A DNA stretch of 46,081 bases, taken from contig CACLQQ010000013.1 in assembly GCA_902609095.1 (NCBI GenBank), positions 1 through 46,081 of the forward strand, read 5' to 3'. Position numbers and translations under genes: made by a program. Positions within the stretch are counted from its first letter, which is position 1, and each line of letters begins with the position of its first letter. A model generated the notes under the pieces. The model did no database searches. It saw only the letters and a program-made list of their open reading frames with translations, and was not told the DNA's origin. This DNA comes from an uncultured Bacteroidota bacterium (lineage in GTDB: Bacteria > Bacteroidota > Bacteroidia > Chitinophagales > Saprospiraceae). Positions 19,134 through 29,500 of this stretch are shown in pieces.

Positions 19134-19929
19134 ATAAATGAAATAAAATAGTGAGGCATCCTACCAAGGCACAGTAGTACGAAAAGTGTTTAAGCTTACT
19201 ATTTTTGACTAAGGCAACCATCCATTTGCAGGCCCACACTCCGACAATAAATGAAGAAATAAGCGCTGTAGCAATCGGCCTTATATTGGACGAGGACACT
19301 ACTAAATCGCCACCAGCCAAGTCAAGAACGATCTTTCCAAAAATAACCGGTAGTACCATTAAGAATGAAAACTTGGCAGCAGACTCTCTATTGATTCCAT
19401 TATATAGCGCTGTCGCTATTGTCATACCACTTCTTGATACCCCTGGAAGTATTGCTATGGCTTGACTAACGCCGATAATTAAAGAATCGATCCATGTCAA
19501 CTCTTTTTTTGATTGGCTAACATTAGGCCCAGGGCTGAAAAACAATATTATAGCTGTGACAATCAAGAATATGCCAACCCAAAGAATGGAACCAGAAAAA
19601 AGTGATTCAATATATTCTTCAAATGCCAAACCTATAATTAAAGCTGGCATCATAGAGATGATAATCTTTAGAATGAAAGCATTGGAGCCACCCATAGATG
19701 TAAACGAAATTCCTTGCAGCAATTCTAAAATATCCTTTCTAAATACATATAGTATGCTAAGTGCGGTTCCTAAATGGACAAGCACCACCATAGTTAAATC
19801 TGAATCAAGAGATTGAGACCCCATTAATTCATTAACTATCTCTATATGGCCACTGCTACTAACCGGTAAGAATTCAGTTAAGCCTTGGACAATTCCTAAA
19901 ATTAGGGATTTAAGAATATCAATATTCAC
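19126..19929 (-). CDS. uppP: Undecaprenyl-diphosphatase UppP (BacA)
   Basis: The 267-residue membrane enzyme removes a phosphate from undecaprenyl diphosphate on the outer face of the cytoplasmic membrane, giving the carrier lipid for cell-wall synthesis, and confers bacitracin resistance when abundant. The two signature motifs are GLTEFLPVSSSGH (about 16-28) and LPGVSRSGMTIATALYNG (about 160-177), with about eight membrane segments. It lies between DUF3098 (9-base gap) and truB (8-base overlap), an order common in Bacteroidota. Confidence 0.94.
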   Translation of the reverse strand: MNIDILKSLILGIVQGLTEFLPVSSSGHIEIVNELMGSQSLDSDLTMVVLVHLGTALSILYVFRKDILELLQGISFTSMGGSNAFILKIIISMMPALIIGLAFEEYIESLFSGSILWVGIFLIVTAIILFFSPGPNVSQSKKELTWIDSLIIGVSQAIAILPGVSRSGMTIATALYNGINRESAAKFSFLMVLPVIFGKIVLDLAGGDLVVSSSNIRPIATALISSFIVGVWACKWMVALVKNSKLKHFSYYCALVGCLTILFHLYG

Positions 19930-19938
19930 TGAATACCT

Positions 19939-20238
19939 CTATCTAAATATGGCGTAGACCTCCACAACTAACCCCGAAAGAACCAGTAATGGTGCTAATG
20001 TAATACGACGATGGCTGTAGATTAATCCTTCGTCCCAAACATCTGGGTTCGGCATACTACCACCTATCATTAGTAACATTCCTAGTGTGATGAGGGCTAA
20101 ACCAATGAAGATAAACTTGAAGTTTTCTCTTCCAAAAATCATCTCTTTTTTAGAAACTGCTCCTGATTTAGCTTTTGACGTCGTAGGAGTAATTTTTTTC
20201 TTTTTAGTAGTGACTATCTTTTTCTTGGTCTTAGCCAT
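19939..20238 (-). CDS. DUF3098 small membrane protein
   Basis: From the ATG at 20238 the product has about 99 residues: a Lys/Thr-rich cytoplasmic tail, then FGRENFKFIFIGLALITLG and a second hydrophobic segment near the C-terminus, the two-helix pattern of DUF3098. A TTG at 20256 would add six residues. It follows ftsX within 14 bases and precedes uppP. Its function is unknown; constant location next to ftsX suggests an envelope role (inference). Confidence 0.85.
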   Translation of the reverse strand: MAKTKKKIVTTKKKKITPTTSKAKSGAVSKKEMIFGRENFKFIFIGLALITLGMLLMIGGSMPNPDVWDEGLIYSHRRITLAPLLVLSGLVVEVYAIFR

Positions 20239-20252
20239 GAATGCCTTTTTTC

Positions 20253-21068
20253 TCAATTATTCTTCAAATATAACTTTACTATCATATATGTACTAAAAGT
20301 ATAAATAACGATAGCTACAATTACTATAGTTAAAAGTGATAAAGCAATTGGGATAGTATTAATATATTGGAATATTTCTCTGAACTCTGTGAGAGATAAA
20401 ATGGTCAATCCAATCAAAACCACAGCTATGAAACTGCTGAGAACAGCATCTTTTAATGCCATTACGGTGAATGGCTTTATGATGTGTCCTTCAAACGCAC
20501 CTGACAGCTTCATCAGCTTGATCATCGATTGTTTATCCTTTAGCAGGATATGGATAAACTGATAATTAATAAAACTGACTAACGCCAGCAGGATCATCAC
20601 TAACCATAACAGCATCGATCTAAATGATCCAATTTGATCAATAAAAGACCTATTGGAGCTTATATCAGCTATGATATCTGTTATTAATGGATTGGACCCA
20701 ATAATCCGATCTAACTCGTTCAGATCATGCCTATTAGAAATAGAGAGGATCGCAATCGGCCGAAATGGATTCTCCTGGACAATCGTTTCTCGAACTTCAT
20801 CTGTAGTCTGATAAATATCTAATGCATCAGCGGGAGATATATAGTTTATCTGATTCTCCCCTATATTGAGTGATGAAATCAGTAAGTCCTGAATAGTTTG
20901 AAAACCTCCTTCATCTAACTCTGATGTAAACTCAATGATGAACGTTTGCCCACCAGACAGACCACGTGAGATATCCTGAGCACCATAAAGCAACAAAACG
21001 AAGAATCCCAAAATATAGAGCAATATCGAAAAGCTAAAAACTATGAAGGGCGACCTTCCTCTATGCAT
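20253..21068 (-). CDS. ftsX: Cell division permease-like protein FtsX
   Basis: The 271-residue product has the FtsX layout: one N-terminal membrane helix (about 8-27), an extracytoplasmic domain (about 30-160) and three C-terminal helices (about 165, 210 and 245) with KLSGAFEGHIIKPF between the second and third, the cytoplasmic loop that contacts FtsE. FtsEX regulates peptidoglycan hydrolases at the septum. No ftsE is in the window. It is the first gene of the minus-strand run and has a TATATTTG box close upstream. Confidence 0.88.
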   Translation of the reverse strand: MHRGRSPFIVFSFSILLYILGFFVLLLYGAQDISRGLSGGQTFIIEFTSELDEGGFQTIQDLLISSLNIGENQINYISPADALDIYQTTDEVRETIVQENPFRPIAILSISNRHDLNELDRIIGSNPLITDIIADISSNRSFIDQIGSFRSMLLWLVMILLALVSFINYQFIHILLKDKQSMIKLMKLSGAFEGHIIKPFTVMALKDAVLSSFIAVVLIGLTILSLTEFREIFQYINTIPIALSLLTIVIVAIVIYTFSTYMIVKLYLKNN

Positions 21069-21082
21069 AACAGAATTATACT

Positions 21083-21090
21083 CAAATATA
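21083..21090 (-). promoter_or_regulatory. Putative -7 box TATATTTG before ftsX
   Basis: The minus-strand match to TAnnTTTG ends 15 bases upstream of the ftsX ATG, which would leave a very short leader. It is the only such box seen before the nine-gene run. Confidence 0.4.
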
Positions 21091-21220
21091 CATATTATAA
21101 AAGTGACAATATATCCACTATTACCTTCATCTGATTACAGACCAAAATGATATAACAGTATTTTTTTAGCTTTTAGGAATGTTATTATTTTACGGTTAAA
21201 TCAACAACTAAAGCTTTTAT

Positions 21221-21652
21221 GTGAGGTCGTCAATTTTATGCTTTATTTTACTAATGATCACACTGGGACTTTCTGGACAACTCCATTTTGGTGCAGGTAT
21301 CGATACTAACTCTTCGGCTTTCGGATTATCTGGAAAAGGTCATATTGAAATCACCGATTATAGGGGAGGACAAATAGGTTTTAATTGGTATCTAAATGAT
21401 TCTAATCCAAGCAGACTGGACATCGATGCAACATATCTGTTAACCACAGCGGGAGATAGTGACGAAATCACTCTCAAAGGTTTGGGATATTTTAATTACT
21501 GGTCTTCGGGAGTTCAAAGTATCAGCAGCGAACTTGGAATCAATATTGACGCTAATATTACATTCCCTATCGAAGATAAATTGTTCTATGTTAAGCCTAA
21601 GTTTTCCATCATCAACGTTGGAGACTTTTTCATAGGTGCAGGTATGTACTGA
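21221..21652 (+). CDS. Small predicted outer-membrane beta-barrel-like protein
   Basis: I do not recognise a family for this 143-residue product. It has a signal peptide (CFILLMITLGLSGQ) followed by alternating hydrophobic/polar strands (FGAGIDTN, GQIGFNWYL, RLDIDATYLL, LGINIDANITF, LFYVKPKFSIINVG), a pattern fitting a small beta-barrel or beta-sandwich at the outer membrane. The start is GTG, since a stop codon lies four codons upstream and the next in-frame ATG would remove the signal peptide. It is divergent from ftsX. Confidence 0.6.
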   Translation: MRSSILCFILLMITLGLSGQLHFGAGIDTNSSAFGLSGKGHIEITDYRGGQIGFNWYLNDSNPSRLDIDATYLLTTAGDSDEITLKGLGYFNYWSSGVQSISSELGINIDANITFPIEDKLFYVKPKFSIINVGDFFIGAGMY

Positions 21653-21721
21653 TACTGACAATACTATCGTAAAAAGTTGACAACAATAGAGCTGTTCTTA
21701 CACTTAATCAATAAATATATT

Positions 21722-22642
21722 ATGAGTAGGATTTTTTTCTTATTAATCATCCTTACAGGATGCGGCCAAACTAAGCAAACACCCGTGCCCATAACTAAAG
21801 TGAAAAAAAATCTGGACATCCAAGGTCATAGAGGATGTAGGGGACTTATGCCAGAGAATACGATTCCTGCATTTACTAAAGCACTTGAATTAGGAGTAAC
21901 CACTTTAGAGATGGATTTAGTTATCTCTGCTGATCATCAGGTAGTTGTATCTCACGAGCCATACTTCAGGGCTGGTATCGCTGTAGACCCTGACGGTAAT
22001 GTGATAGATGAGTCGACTCAATTGGATCATAACATGTACACGATGAACTATGATCAAATTAGAAAGTATGAATTAGGAACCCTACCTGACTCTAACCACT
22101 TAAATAGGGCTAACATCGCAAGCTACAAGCCTCTCTTTTCAGAGGTTGTCAATCTTACGAAAGAGATATGTAGAGAGATGAGGCTAAATCTCCCATTCTT
22201 TAACATAGAGATAAAGAGTGAAGAGGAGCACGATGGCGTTTATCATCCTGACATAAACACCTTTACACAATTAGTTATAGACCAAGTTAAAAACCTTGAT
22301 ATAGAGGAACAGACTTGCATACAGTCATTTGACCTAAGAGCATTGCAGATCACCAAAGAAATAGCTCCAGAGTTATCCACTGCCTTATTAATCATGAATC
22401 AAAAAACCCCTGCCGAAAATGTCTCAAAGTTGGGATTTAGTCCCGATATCTATAGCTGCTACTATAAGCTTGTCAACGATGAATTGATCGACTATTGTAA
22501 GAATGAAAACATCAAGGTTATACCGTGGACAGTAAATACAGCTGCAGATATGAGGGCCATGATGGAAATAGGTGTTGATGGAATCATTTCTGATTATCCT
22601 GATTTGCTGATTGAAACCTACGCTGCCTATGCCACTGATTAG
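21722..22642 (+). CDS. Glycerophosphodiester phosphodiesterase family lipoprotein
   Basis: From the ATG at 21722 the product has 306 residues with a lipoprotein signal (FFLLIILTGCGQ). The GDPD TIM-barrel motifs are complete: QGHRGCRGLMPENTIPAF (catalytic His, Arg, Glu), EMDLVISADHQVVVSHEP (metal-binding Glu/Asp and catalytic His) and NIEIKSEEE (Glu). It hydrolyses glycerophosphodiesters to glycerol 3-phosphate and an alcohol, here on the periplasmic side. The frame is open from 21677, but that start lacks a signal peptide form. The end overlaps the hydrolase gene by 14 bases. Confidence 0.9.
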   Translation: MSRIFFLLIILTGCGQTKQTPVPITKVKKNLDIQGHRGCRGLMPENTIPAFTKALELGVTTLEMDLVISADHQVVVSHEPYFRAGIAVDPDGNVIDESTQLDHNMYTMNYDQIRKYELGTLPDSNHLNRANIASYKPLFSEVVNLTKEICREMRLNLPFFNIEIKSEEEHDGVYHPDINTFTQLVIDQVKNLDIEEQTCIQSFDLRALQITKEIAPELSTALLIMNQKTPAENVSKLGFSPDIYSCYYKLVNDELIDYCKNENIKVIPWTVNTAADMRAMMEIGVDGIISDYPDLLIETYAAYATD

Positions 22643-23588
22643 TGGAGCTGATTTTATTCCAGTAAAAAGATTCAGGAATGGACACTATAATACATTCATC
22701 CCTGCTCTATTTTATCAAAATCCGAAAGTAAATTATACTCGTAAACGCATAACTACTCCTGATGATGACTTTATAGATATCGATTACTCCAAAGTCGGTT
22801 CTAAAAAGGCAATCATTATTCTACACGGACTTGAGGGAGATAGCTCCTCTGGTTATGTGCTTCACTTTACAGACTATTATAACCGTCAAGGCTATGATGT
22901 TATCTGCCCTAATTACAGAGGATGTAGTGGTGAGATGAACAAACAAATCAGGATGTATAATAGTGGGACAACTGATGATCTACATCTTGTAGTCAAAACT
23001 GTTATTACCCCCTATGATCATGTCGACATAATTGGATTCAGCCTCGGTGGCAACCAAGTCCTTAAATATTTGGGAGAACAGCTATATGACATCCCCAAAA
23101 GCCTTAGAAAAGGTGTGGCCATTTCTGCACCTGTCCATCTACATAACGCCTCATTAGAATTGTTGAGACTCCAAAATTTCGCTTATCAGATTAGGTTTAT
23201 CGCCTCACTCTGGAAGAAGGCACTCGCTAAAAAAAGACAGTTCCCAGATCAAATAAAGTTACAACTCTTTAAGATTTGGAACCTATATAGATTTGATGAA
23301 TACTTCACAGCTCCAATCTATGGATACAAGGATGCTAAGGATTATTATGACAGCAACTCAAGCTTACAATTTTTAGAGACCTTAGAAAAACCTGCCTTAT
23401 TAATCAATTCATATGATGATCCTTTTTTAGGTGATTTATGCTACCCTGAAGAGCTCGCACAGGATAGCAATAATTTCTATTTGTGTACCACCGAGTATGG
23501 TGGACATGTGGGCTTTGCTAAGGATGGTTCTGACAGAAATTGGTTCAAAGAAAAAACCCTTTCTTTCTTAGAATTAAAAGAATTCTAA
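22629..23588 (+). CDS. YheT-type alpha/beta hydrolase
   Basis: The product (319 residues from the ATG at 22629; a TTG at 22611 would add six) matches the YheT/ABHD family of alpha/beta hydrolases. The N-terminal FRNGHYNTFIPALF is typical of it. The oxyanion/early loop is ILHGLEGDSSSGY, the nucleophile elbow IGFSLGGNQVLK, the acid NSYDDPFL and the catalytic His EYGGHVGF. Members act as esterases or lipases with poorly known substrates. Overlap with the GDPD gene suggests a two-gene operon in which lipid-derived esters may be the shared theme (inference). Confidence 0.88.
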   Translation: MPLISGADFIPVKRFRNGHYNTFIPALFYQNPKVNYTRKRITTPDDDFIDIDYSKVGSKKAIIILHGLEGDSSSGYVLHFTDYYNRQGYDVICPNYRGCSGEMNKQIRMYNSGTTDDLHLVVKTVITPYDHVDIIGFSLGGNQVLKYLGEQLYDIPKSLRKGVAISAPVHLHNASLELLRLQNFAYQIRFIASLWKKALAKKRQFPDQIKLQLFKIWNLYRFDEYFTAPIYGYKDAKDYYDSNSSLQFLETLEKPALLINSYDDPFLGDLCYPEELAQDSNNFYLCTTEYGGHVGFAKDGSDRNWFKEKTLSFLELKEF

Positions 23589-23663
23589 GTTAACCTGTTT
23601 CAGTTCAGTTATTTATCGATTTTTGCAGCTTTAATAGAATTTGTTAAAAGTAGATATAGCTGT

Positions 23664-26525
23664 ATGATTAAGAATTATAGTGAAATAGAGAATAAGTGGA
23701 AAGCTTACTGGAAGGAGAACCAGATTTACAAGGTGGATATAGATCAATCCAAACCGAAGTATTATGTGCTTGACATGTTCCCTTACCCCTCCGGAGCAGG
23801 TTTACATGTAGGTCATCCATTAGGTTATATTGCTTCAGATATATTCTCACGACATAAGCGTATGTCAGGCTATAACGTCTTACATCCTATGGGTTTCGAT
23901 GCTTTTGGATTACCGGCTGAAGAGTACGCCCTCCAAACCGGCATACATCCTGCTGAATCTACTAAGGATAATATGGCTCAATATAAGGAGCAACTCAGCA
24001 ACTTAGGATTCTCATATGACTGGAGTCGTGAGCTATACACTTGTGATCCTAAATATTATAAATGGACGCAATGGATATTTACGGAGTTGTTTGATCACTA
24101 CTATGATCAAGCGAGCAATAAAGCAGAGCATATAGATACGCTCAGGGAAATATTTGAGAAAGAAGGAAATAAGAAGGTCCTTGCAGCATGCACCTGTGAA
24201 CAAGAATTCTCCTCTGCTGAATGGAATCAATTCAGTAAAACTGAGCAAGAAGATATCCTGATGTGTTATCGCTTAGCATATCGCAAGGTAGGCTATGTAA
24301 ATTGGTGTGAAGCCTTAGGTACAGTATTGGCTAACGATCAGGTTAAAGACGGAATCTCAGAACGAGGTGGGCATCCAGTGATCCAAAAAGCTATGACTCA
24401 ATGGTATCTGAGGATAACGGCATATGCGGATCGTCTATTAGATGGTTTAGAGAATATCGATTGGTCACATTCGCTTAAGACTATACAGCGGAACTGGATT
24501 GGCCGATCAGAAGGATGTAGTGTATTCTTTGATATTAAGGGAAGCGAAGATCAAATCGAAATATTCACTACGAGGGCTGATACAATTTTTGGTGCCACCT
24601 ATATGGTACTTGCTCCAGAGCATGACTTAGTAGAACAAATCACCACCCCAGAACAACAAGACGCCATTAACCGATATGTTGCCTATGTAAAAGCAAAAAC
24701 TGAGGTAGAAAGAATGGCAGAAAAGTCGGTTACAGGAGCATTCACTGGCGCTTACGCCATTAACCCATTAAATAATAAAGAGGTTCCTATATGGATCGGT
24801 GAGTATGTGCTTAAAGATTATGGTACAGGAGCTATCATGGCTGTACCTAGTGATGATAATCGAGATAAATTATTCGCTGAGAAGTTCGGATTAGAGATTA
24901 TCGATGTTGTAGACAAGAGTAAGTATCCTGGAGCTACACTAAAAGATAAAATTGGAGTAATCATTAATAGTGACTTCTTAAATGGTTTGGAAGTAAAAGA
25001 TGCCATCCAAGTCGCACACGAGAGAATCGAAGAAATAGGAAGAGGTAAGGTAGTTGCTAATTTTAAATTGCGAGATGCCAACTTCAGCAGACAGAGATAT
25101 TGGGGAGAGCCCTTCCCTATCCTATTCGATGAAGATGGTATTGCTCACACTCTACCAATAGAACAATTGCCAGTAGAATTACCCGATACCAGCGATTTCA
25201 AACCTGGACATGGTGGACAGTCGCCATTAGCCCGCATAAAGGATTGGGCTAAACCTAATGCAAGCGAATCAAGAGAAACTGATACCATGCCAGCAGTAGC
25301 CGGTTCATCATGGTATTCCTTACGATACATGGACCCTCATAATGAAACTGCCTTTGCTTCTCAGGAATCAGTGAATTATTGGGAGTCTGTAGATCTATAT
25401 ATAGGAGGATCTGAACATGCTGTAGCCCACTTGATGTACGCCAGATTTTGGCATAAATTTTTGTTTGATAAGGGTTTAGTCCCCACCGATGAACCGTTCG
25501 AGAAATTGATTAATCAGGGAATGATCCAAGGTATTATCGAACATATCTTATTGAAAAAAGATACTGACACTCCAGAGTTCTATTCTGCTGATCTGATTTC
25601 AAAAGAAGAGTTAGAAAATTTTACTAAACTCTATGTTCATATAGACTTTGTACAAGATTATGAGTCTGGCAACCCTACCTATTTAGATTTAGAAGGACTT
25701 AAAAAATATTTCGTTTGGAGAAAATTTGAACAAGCTACATTCAACTATGAAGCAGGACAATTGACACTACAAAGTGCTGGAAAGAATGTAACAGTTCTTA
25801 ATAGTTCAGGAGAACCAAAGATCTATACTATATCAGAAGTAGGTAAAATGTCTAAGTCTCGATATAATGTAATCAATCCAGATGCTGTAACTGCTCAATA
25901 TGGCACAGATTGCTTCAGGATGTATGAGATGTTCCTCGGACCGATAGAACAGTCTAAACCATGGGACATCCAGGGAATTGATGGTGTGAGTAAGTTCTTA
26001 AAGAGGTTCATAGGTCTTTATTATTCTGATGAGAAGTTCAGTGTTAATGATGAGCAGCCATCTGCTAATGAACTGAAGGTTTCCCACACATGCATAAAGA
26101 AAGTGAATGCTGATATCATAAACTTCTCTTTTAACACTGCTGTGAGTAGCATGATGGTCTGTGTGAATGAGTTGAGAAAACTCAAATGCAACAAAAGAGA
26201 AATACTTGAACCCTTTGTTCGATTGATTTCTCCATTCGCTCCATTTATTAGTGAAGAGCTATGGCAACAATTAGGTCATAAGTCATCAGTTCATCTTAGC
26301 ACATATCCACAACATGATGAGAAGCATTTGGTAGAGGATACCATTTCTTATCCTATCTGTATAAATGGTAAGAAAAGAGGGCTTGAAACTTTTGCTGCTG
26401 ATACCAGCAGAGATGATATTATCGCACAGGTAAAACAATTAAATTATGTTGATAAATGGATAGAGGGTAAAACCATCAAGAAAGTTATTGTCGTCCCTAA
26501 TCGGATGGTCAATATAGTTGTGTAA
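23664..26525 (+). CDS. leuS: Leucyl-tRNA synthetase
   Basis: The 953-residue enzyme charges tRNA-Leu. HIGH motif HVGH at 48-51, KMSKS at 728-732, the editing domain with GATYMVLAPEHD and the T-rich editing pocket region, and the C-terminal anticodon-binding domain (about 790-950). A lineage-typical insertion lies at about 150-230 before the ISERGGHPVIQKAMTQWYLR block, as in other Bacteroidota. All active-site blocks are intact. It stands alone on the plus strand with 75 bases before it. Confidence 0.97.
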   Translation: MIKNYSEIENKWKAYWKENQIYKVDIDQSKPKYYVLDMFPYPSGAGLHVGHPLGYIASDIFSRHKRMSGYNVLHPMGFDAFGLPAEEYALQTGIHPAESTKDNMAQYKEQLSNLGFSYDWSRELYTCDPKYYKWTQWIFTELFDHYYDQASNKAEHIDTLREIFEKEGNKKVLAACTCEQEFSSAEWNQFSKTEQEDILMCYRLAYRKVGYVNWCEALGTVLANDQVKDGISERGGHPVIQKAMTQWYLRITAYADRLLDGLENIDWSHSLKTIQRNWIGRSEGCSVFFDIKGSEDQIEIFTTRADTIFGATYMVLAPEHDLVEQITTPEQQDAINRYVAYVKAKTEVERMAEKSVTGAFTGAYAINPLNNKEVPIWIGEYVLKDYGTGAIMAVPSDDNRDKLFAEKFGLEIIDVVDKSKYPGATLKDKIGVIINSDFLNGLEVKDAIQVAHERIEEIGRGKVVANFKLRDANFSRQRYWGEPFPILFDEDGIAHTLPIEQLPVELPDTSDFKPGHGGQSPLARIKDWAKPNASESRETDTMPAVAGSSWYSLRYMDPHNETAFASQESVNYWESVDLYIGGSEHAVAHLMYARFWHKFLFDKGLVPTDEPFEKLINQGMIQGIIEHILLKKDTDTPEFYSADLISKEELENFTKLYVHIDFVQDYESGNPTYLDLEGLKKYFVWRKFEQATFNYEAGQLTLQSAGKNVTVLNSSGEPKIYTISEVGKMSKSRYNVINPDAVTAQYGTDCFRMYEMFLGPIEQSKPWDIQGIDGVSKFLKRFIGLYYSDEKFSVNDEQPSANELKVSHTCIKKVNADIINFSFNTAVSSMMVCVNELRKLKCNKREILEPFVRLISPFAPFISEELWQQLGHKSSVHLSTYPQHDEKHLVEDTISYPICINGKKRGLETFAADTSRDDIIAQVKQLNYVDKWIEGKTIKKVIVVPNRMVNIVV

Positions 26526-26535
26526 TTTGTAGGGT

Positions 26536-26554
26536 GACAGCCATTTAGGGTGTC
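26536..26554 (+). terminator. Weak hairpin after leuS
   Basis: GACAGCC and GGGTGTC pair with one mismatch around ATTTA, 10 bases after the leuS stop. There is no good T tract, so terminator function is uncertain. Confidence 0.3.
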
Positions 26555-26596
26555 CTTTAGATACAAGAATTTTAAAATAGTTACTACCAAGATTCT

Positions 26597-29500
26597 ATGA
26601 ACCTCAGCGTACATAAGATAACGTTCTTTGCCAGCCTAATCTTATGGTGTATATTTGGTAAAGCTCAATCACATCCCACCTTAGACTCTATTGTCAGCAC
26701 CTTTAGCGATAAGGGCATCAATCTCCTTGTATCTGACTATCATTGTGATGAGGAGGTTCAACTGTGTCATTATTATTTACAGCAAGTACATCACAACCTT
26801 CCTTTGTATGGTTTCATTGGTACTTTTACCGTTTCTCAATCTTCTTCAAATTGGCATTACGCTCCCAATACAACTGAGTATAAAGTAAGATCAAACAAAT
26901 CAAGCTCTATCCAAATTTCAGACTTCGATGTGATTAATTCGATACTTCAAGAGTTTCAGATCGAGCAAATATCTCTGGACTTAGTCAAAATGAAGTCTAG
27001 CAGCGCCCAGAGAAGATATGCCGCACCAAGGATAAGTCAGGAGGATATCACTATATCAGAGGTTTATCTTGTTCAGAATGGGACCCTTAGTAAAATAATA
27101 AAGGCGGACATCTACCTCAATGAGATTCAAGAATGGTGGGAGGTACTCCTTGAGTCCACTTCAGGTGAAATTGTTAAAAAAGTACCTTGGACCCTTTATT
27201 GTTCATTTGAAGAGACCTGTATATCCAACGACTCTGAAGATCATAATCATGTTCATTCTTTTATAAACACACCTGACTCTTCCTACAATGTTTTTGGTTT
27301 GCCATTGAATAGTCCTGACGAAGGCAACAGAACTACCGTTAGTACACCTTGGACAGCTGCCTCTCCTTTAACCTGGCATGATATAGATGGTATCATAGGC
27401 GTAGACTCGACTAATACTTCAGGTAATAATGTATATGCCTATCCAGATCGAGATGCAAATGGTGTAGCAGATGGCATCGGTGTTCCTGAAGGTGGACTAG
27501 AATTGATCTTTGACAACCCACTTGATTTAAACCAGAGTCCGGCATCATATATTGAAGCAGCAACAACTAATCTGTTTTATTGGAATAATGTGATCCATGA
27601 TATCATGTATAATTATGGGTTTACAGAAGAGGCTGGAAACTTTCAAAACTATAACTATACCGGATTAGGTTCTGCTGGGGATTATGTCAGGGCTGAGGCA
27701 CAAGATGGGTCCGGTTCTAATAACGCAAATTTCTTCACTCCTCCTGATGGCTTTCGGCCAAGAATGCAAATGTTTGAATGGTCTGGTAGTCAAAGCATTG
27801 GTGTAAATATTAACGGACAAAGCTACGATGCCACTGGAGCGAGATTTGGGGCTCAGACAGCTTCAATCAATGCTGTAATTACTCAGCCTACTCATACGCT
27901 TGGATGTAACGCAATCAATAGTATGGCAGGGGCTATCGGATTAATAGATAGAGGCGATTGCAAGTTCGTCAGAAAAGCCATGAGTGTCCAAAATGCCGGA
28001 GGAGTAGCCATGATTATCTGCAACTATGAAAATAGTTTGCTGAACATGGGAGGCGATACTAGTGCAATTATCACTATACCAAGCATCATGTTGACTCAGT
28101 CTGATTGTGATGAAATTAAAATACAACTGGATCAAGGGCCGATCTCTGGCAGTATAAACATCACTGGAGCTGTCGATCGAGATAGTGATTTTGATAATGG
28201 GATCATTATCCACGAATATGGTCATGGTATATCGAATAGATTAACGGGGGGACGGCTACAAAGCTCTTGTTTATCTAATCGTGAACAGATGGGTGAAGGC
28301 TGGAGTGATTATTATGGCTTATTACTAACTATGAAGTCATCTGATTCCGCTACTGAACCAAGAGGAATGGCTACATATGTGTCTTTTGAGCCTGTAAATG
28401 GTAACGGAATCAGGAATTATCCATACACCACGGACATGCAGACGAATCCATTTACTTATGAAGATGTTGATGAGGTAAGTGTACCCCATGGTGTAGGTTC
28501 TATCTGGGCAACTATCCTATGGGATATGACTTGGTTTTTAGTTAATAAACATGAGTTTGGAGAAGATATATATAATGGAACAAATGGAAATCATATCTCA
28601 TTAAGATTGGTTACAGAAGCCTTAAAGCTTCAACCATGTGGCCCGGGTTTCGTAGATGGCCGAGATGCTATTTTGGCTGCTGATGAATTATTATATGGAG
28701 GAACTAATAAATGTATTATTTGGGAAGCTTTCGCCCGAAGAGGAGTTGGATATGGGGCCGATCAAGGAAGTAGCGACGTTCTTGGAGACGAAATAGTAAG
28801 TTTTGAGATGCCACCATCATGTTCCGACGTTCTTTCTTTAGAATTGAAGAGCTCAGAAACCTTCACTTATATAGGAGACACATTGGAACTTACTTATTCA
28901 GTGATAAATAAATACCCGACCACTATAGACAACTTAATCCTCAGAGATACTATCGTCAAAACCCTGACTGCTATACCAGAATCATTAAGCCAAGGCACAT
29001 TGATGGATAGTATTTTTGAGTTCACCCAAACATTTTCTGATAGTGGCGATGCCTACATTATTACTATGGATGTAGAGCTTACACCATTTACAGACATCTA
29101 CTTAGAACATAAAGAGAGTTTTGAAGGAAGCTCTTCTTGGGCTTTCGTACCAGAAACCGGAACAATAGGCTGGGAAATTGCATCCGATGAACAGGTGTGG
29201 GGAAATGAAAGTGTATTCATAGAGAACAGTAGCTCACTTCAGACCCATTATTTAGAACGGACTCTATATCTCACTGAAATTCCAATATTTAGCTTTTGGC
29301 ATACCTATAGCATAGAAGCGGGATGGGATGGTGGATTTATCCAACTGAGCAATGATGGCGGGCAAAACTGGGACAACTTAGAAGATAATTTCATCTCACA
29401 TGGCTATGATCGTAGATTGGCCAATTTTGACAATCCAGTTATAGGAAATCAGATGGCATTTACAGGCGAGAGCAATGGATTCATTCAGAGTATTATTGAT

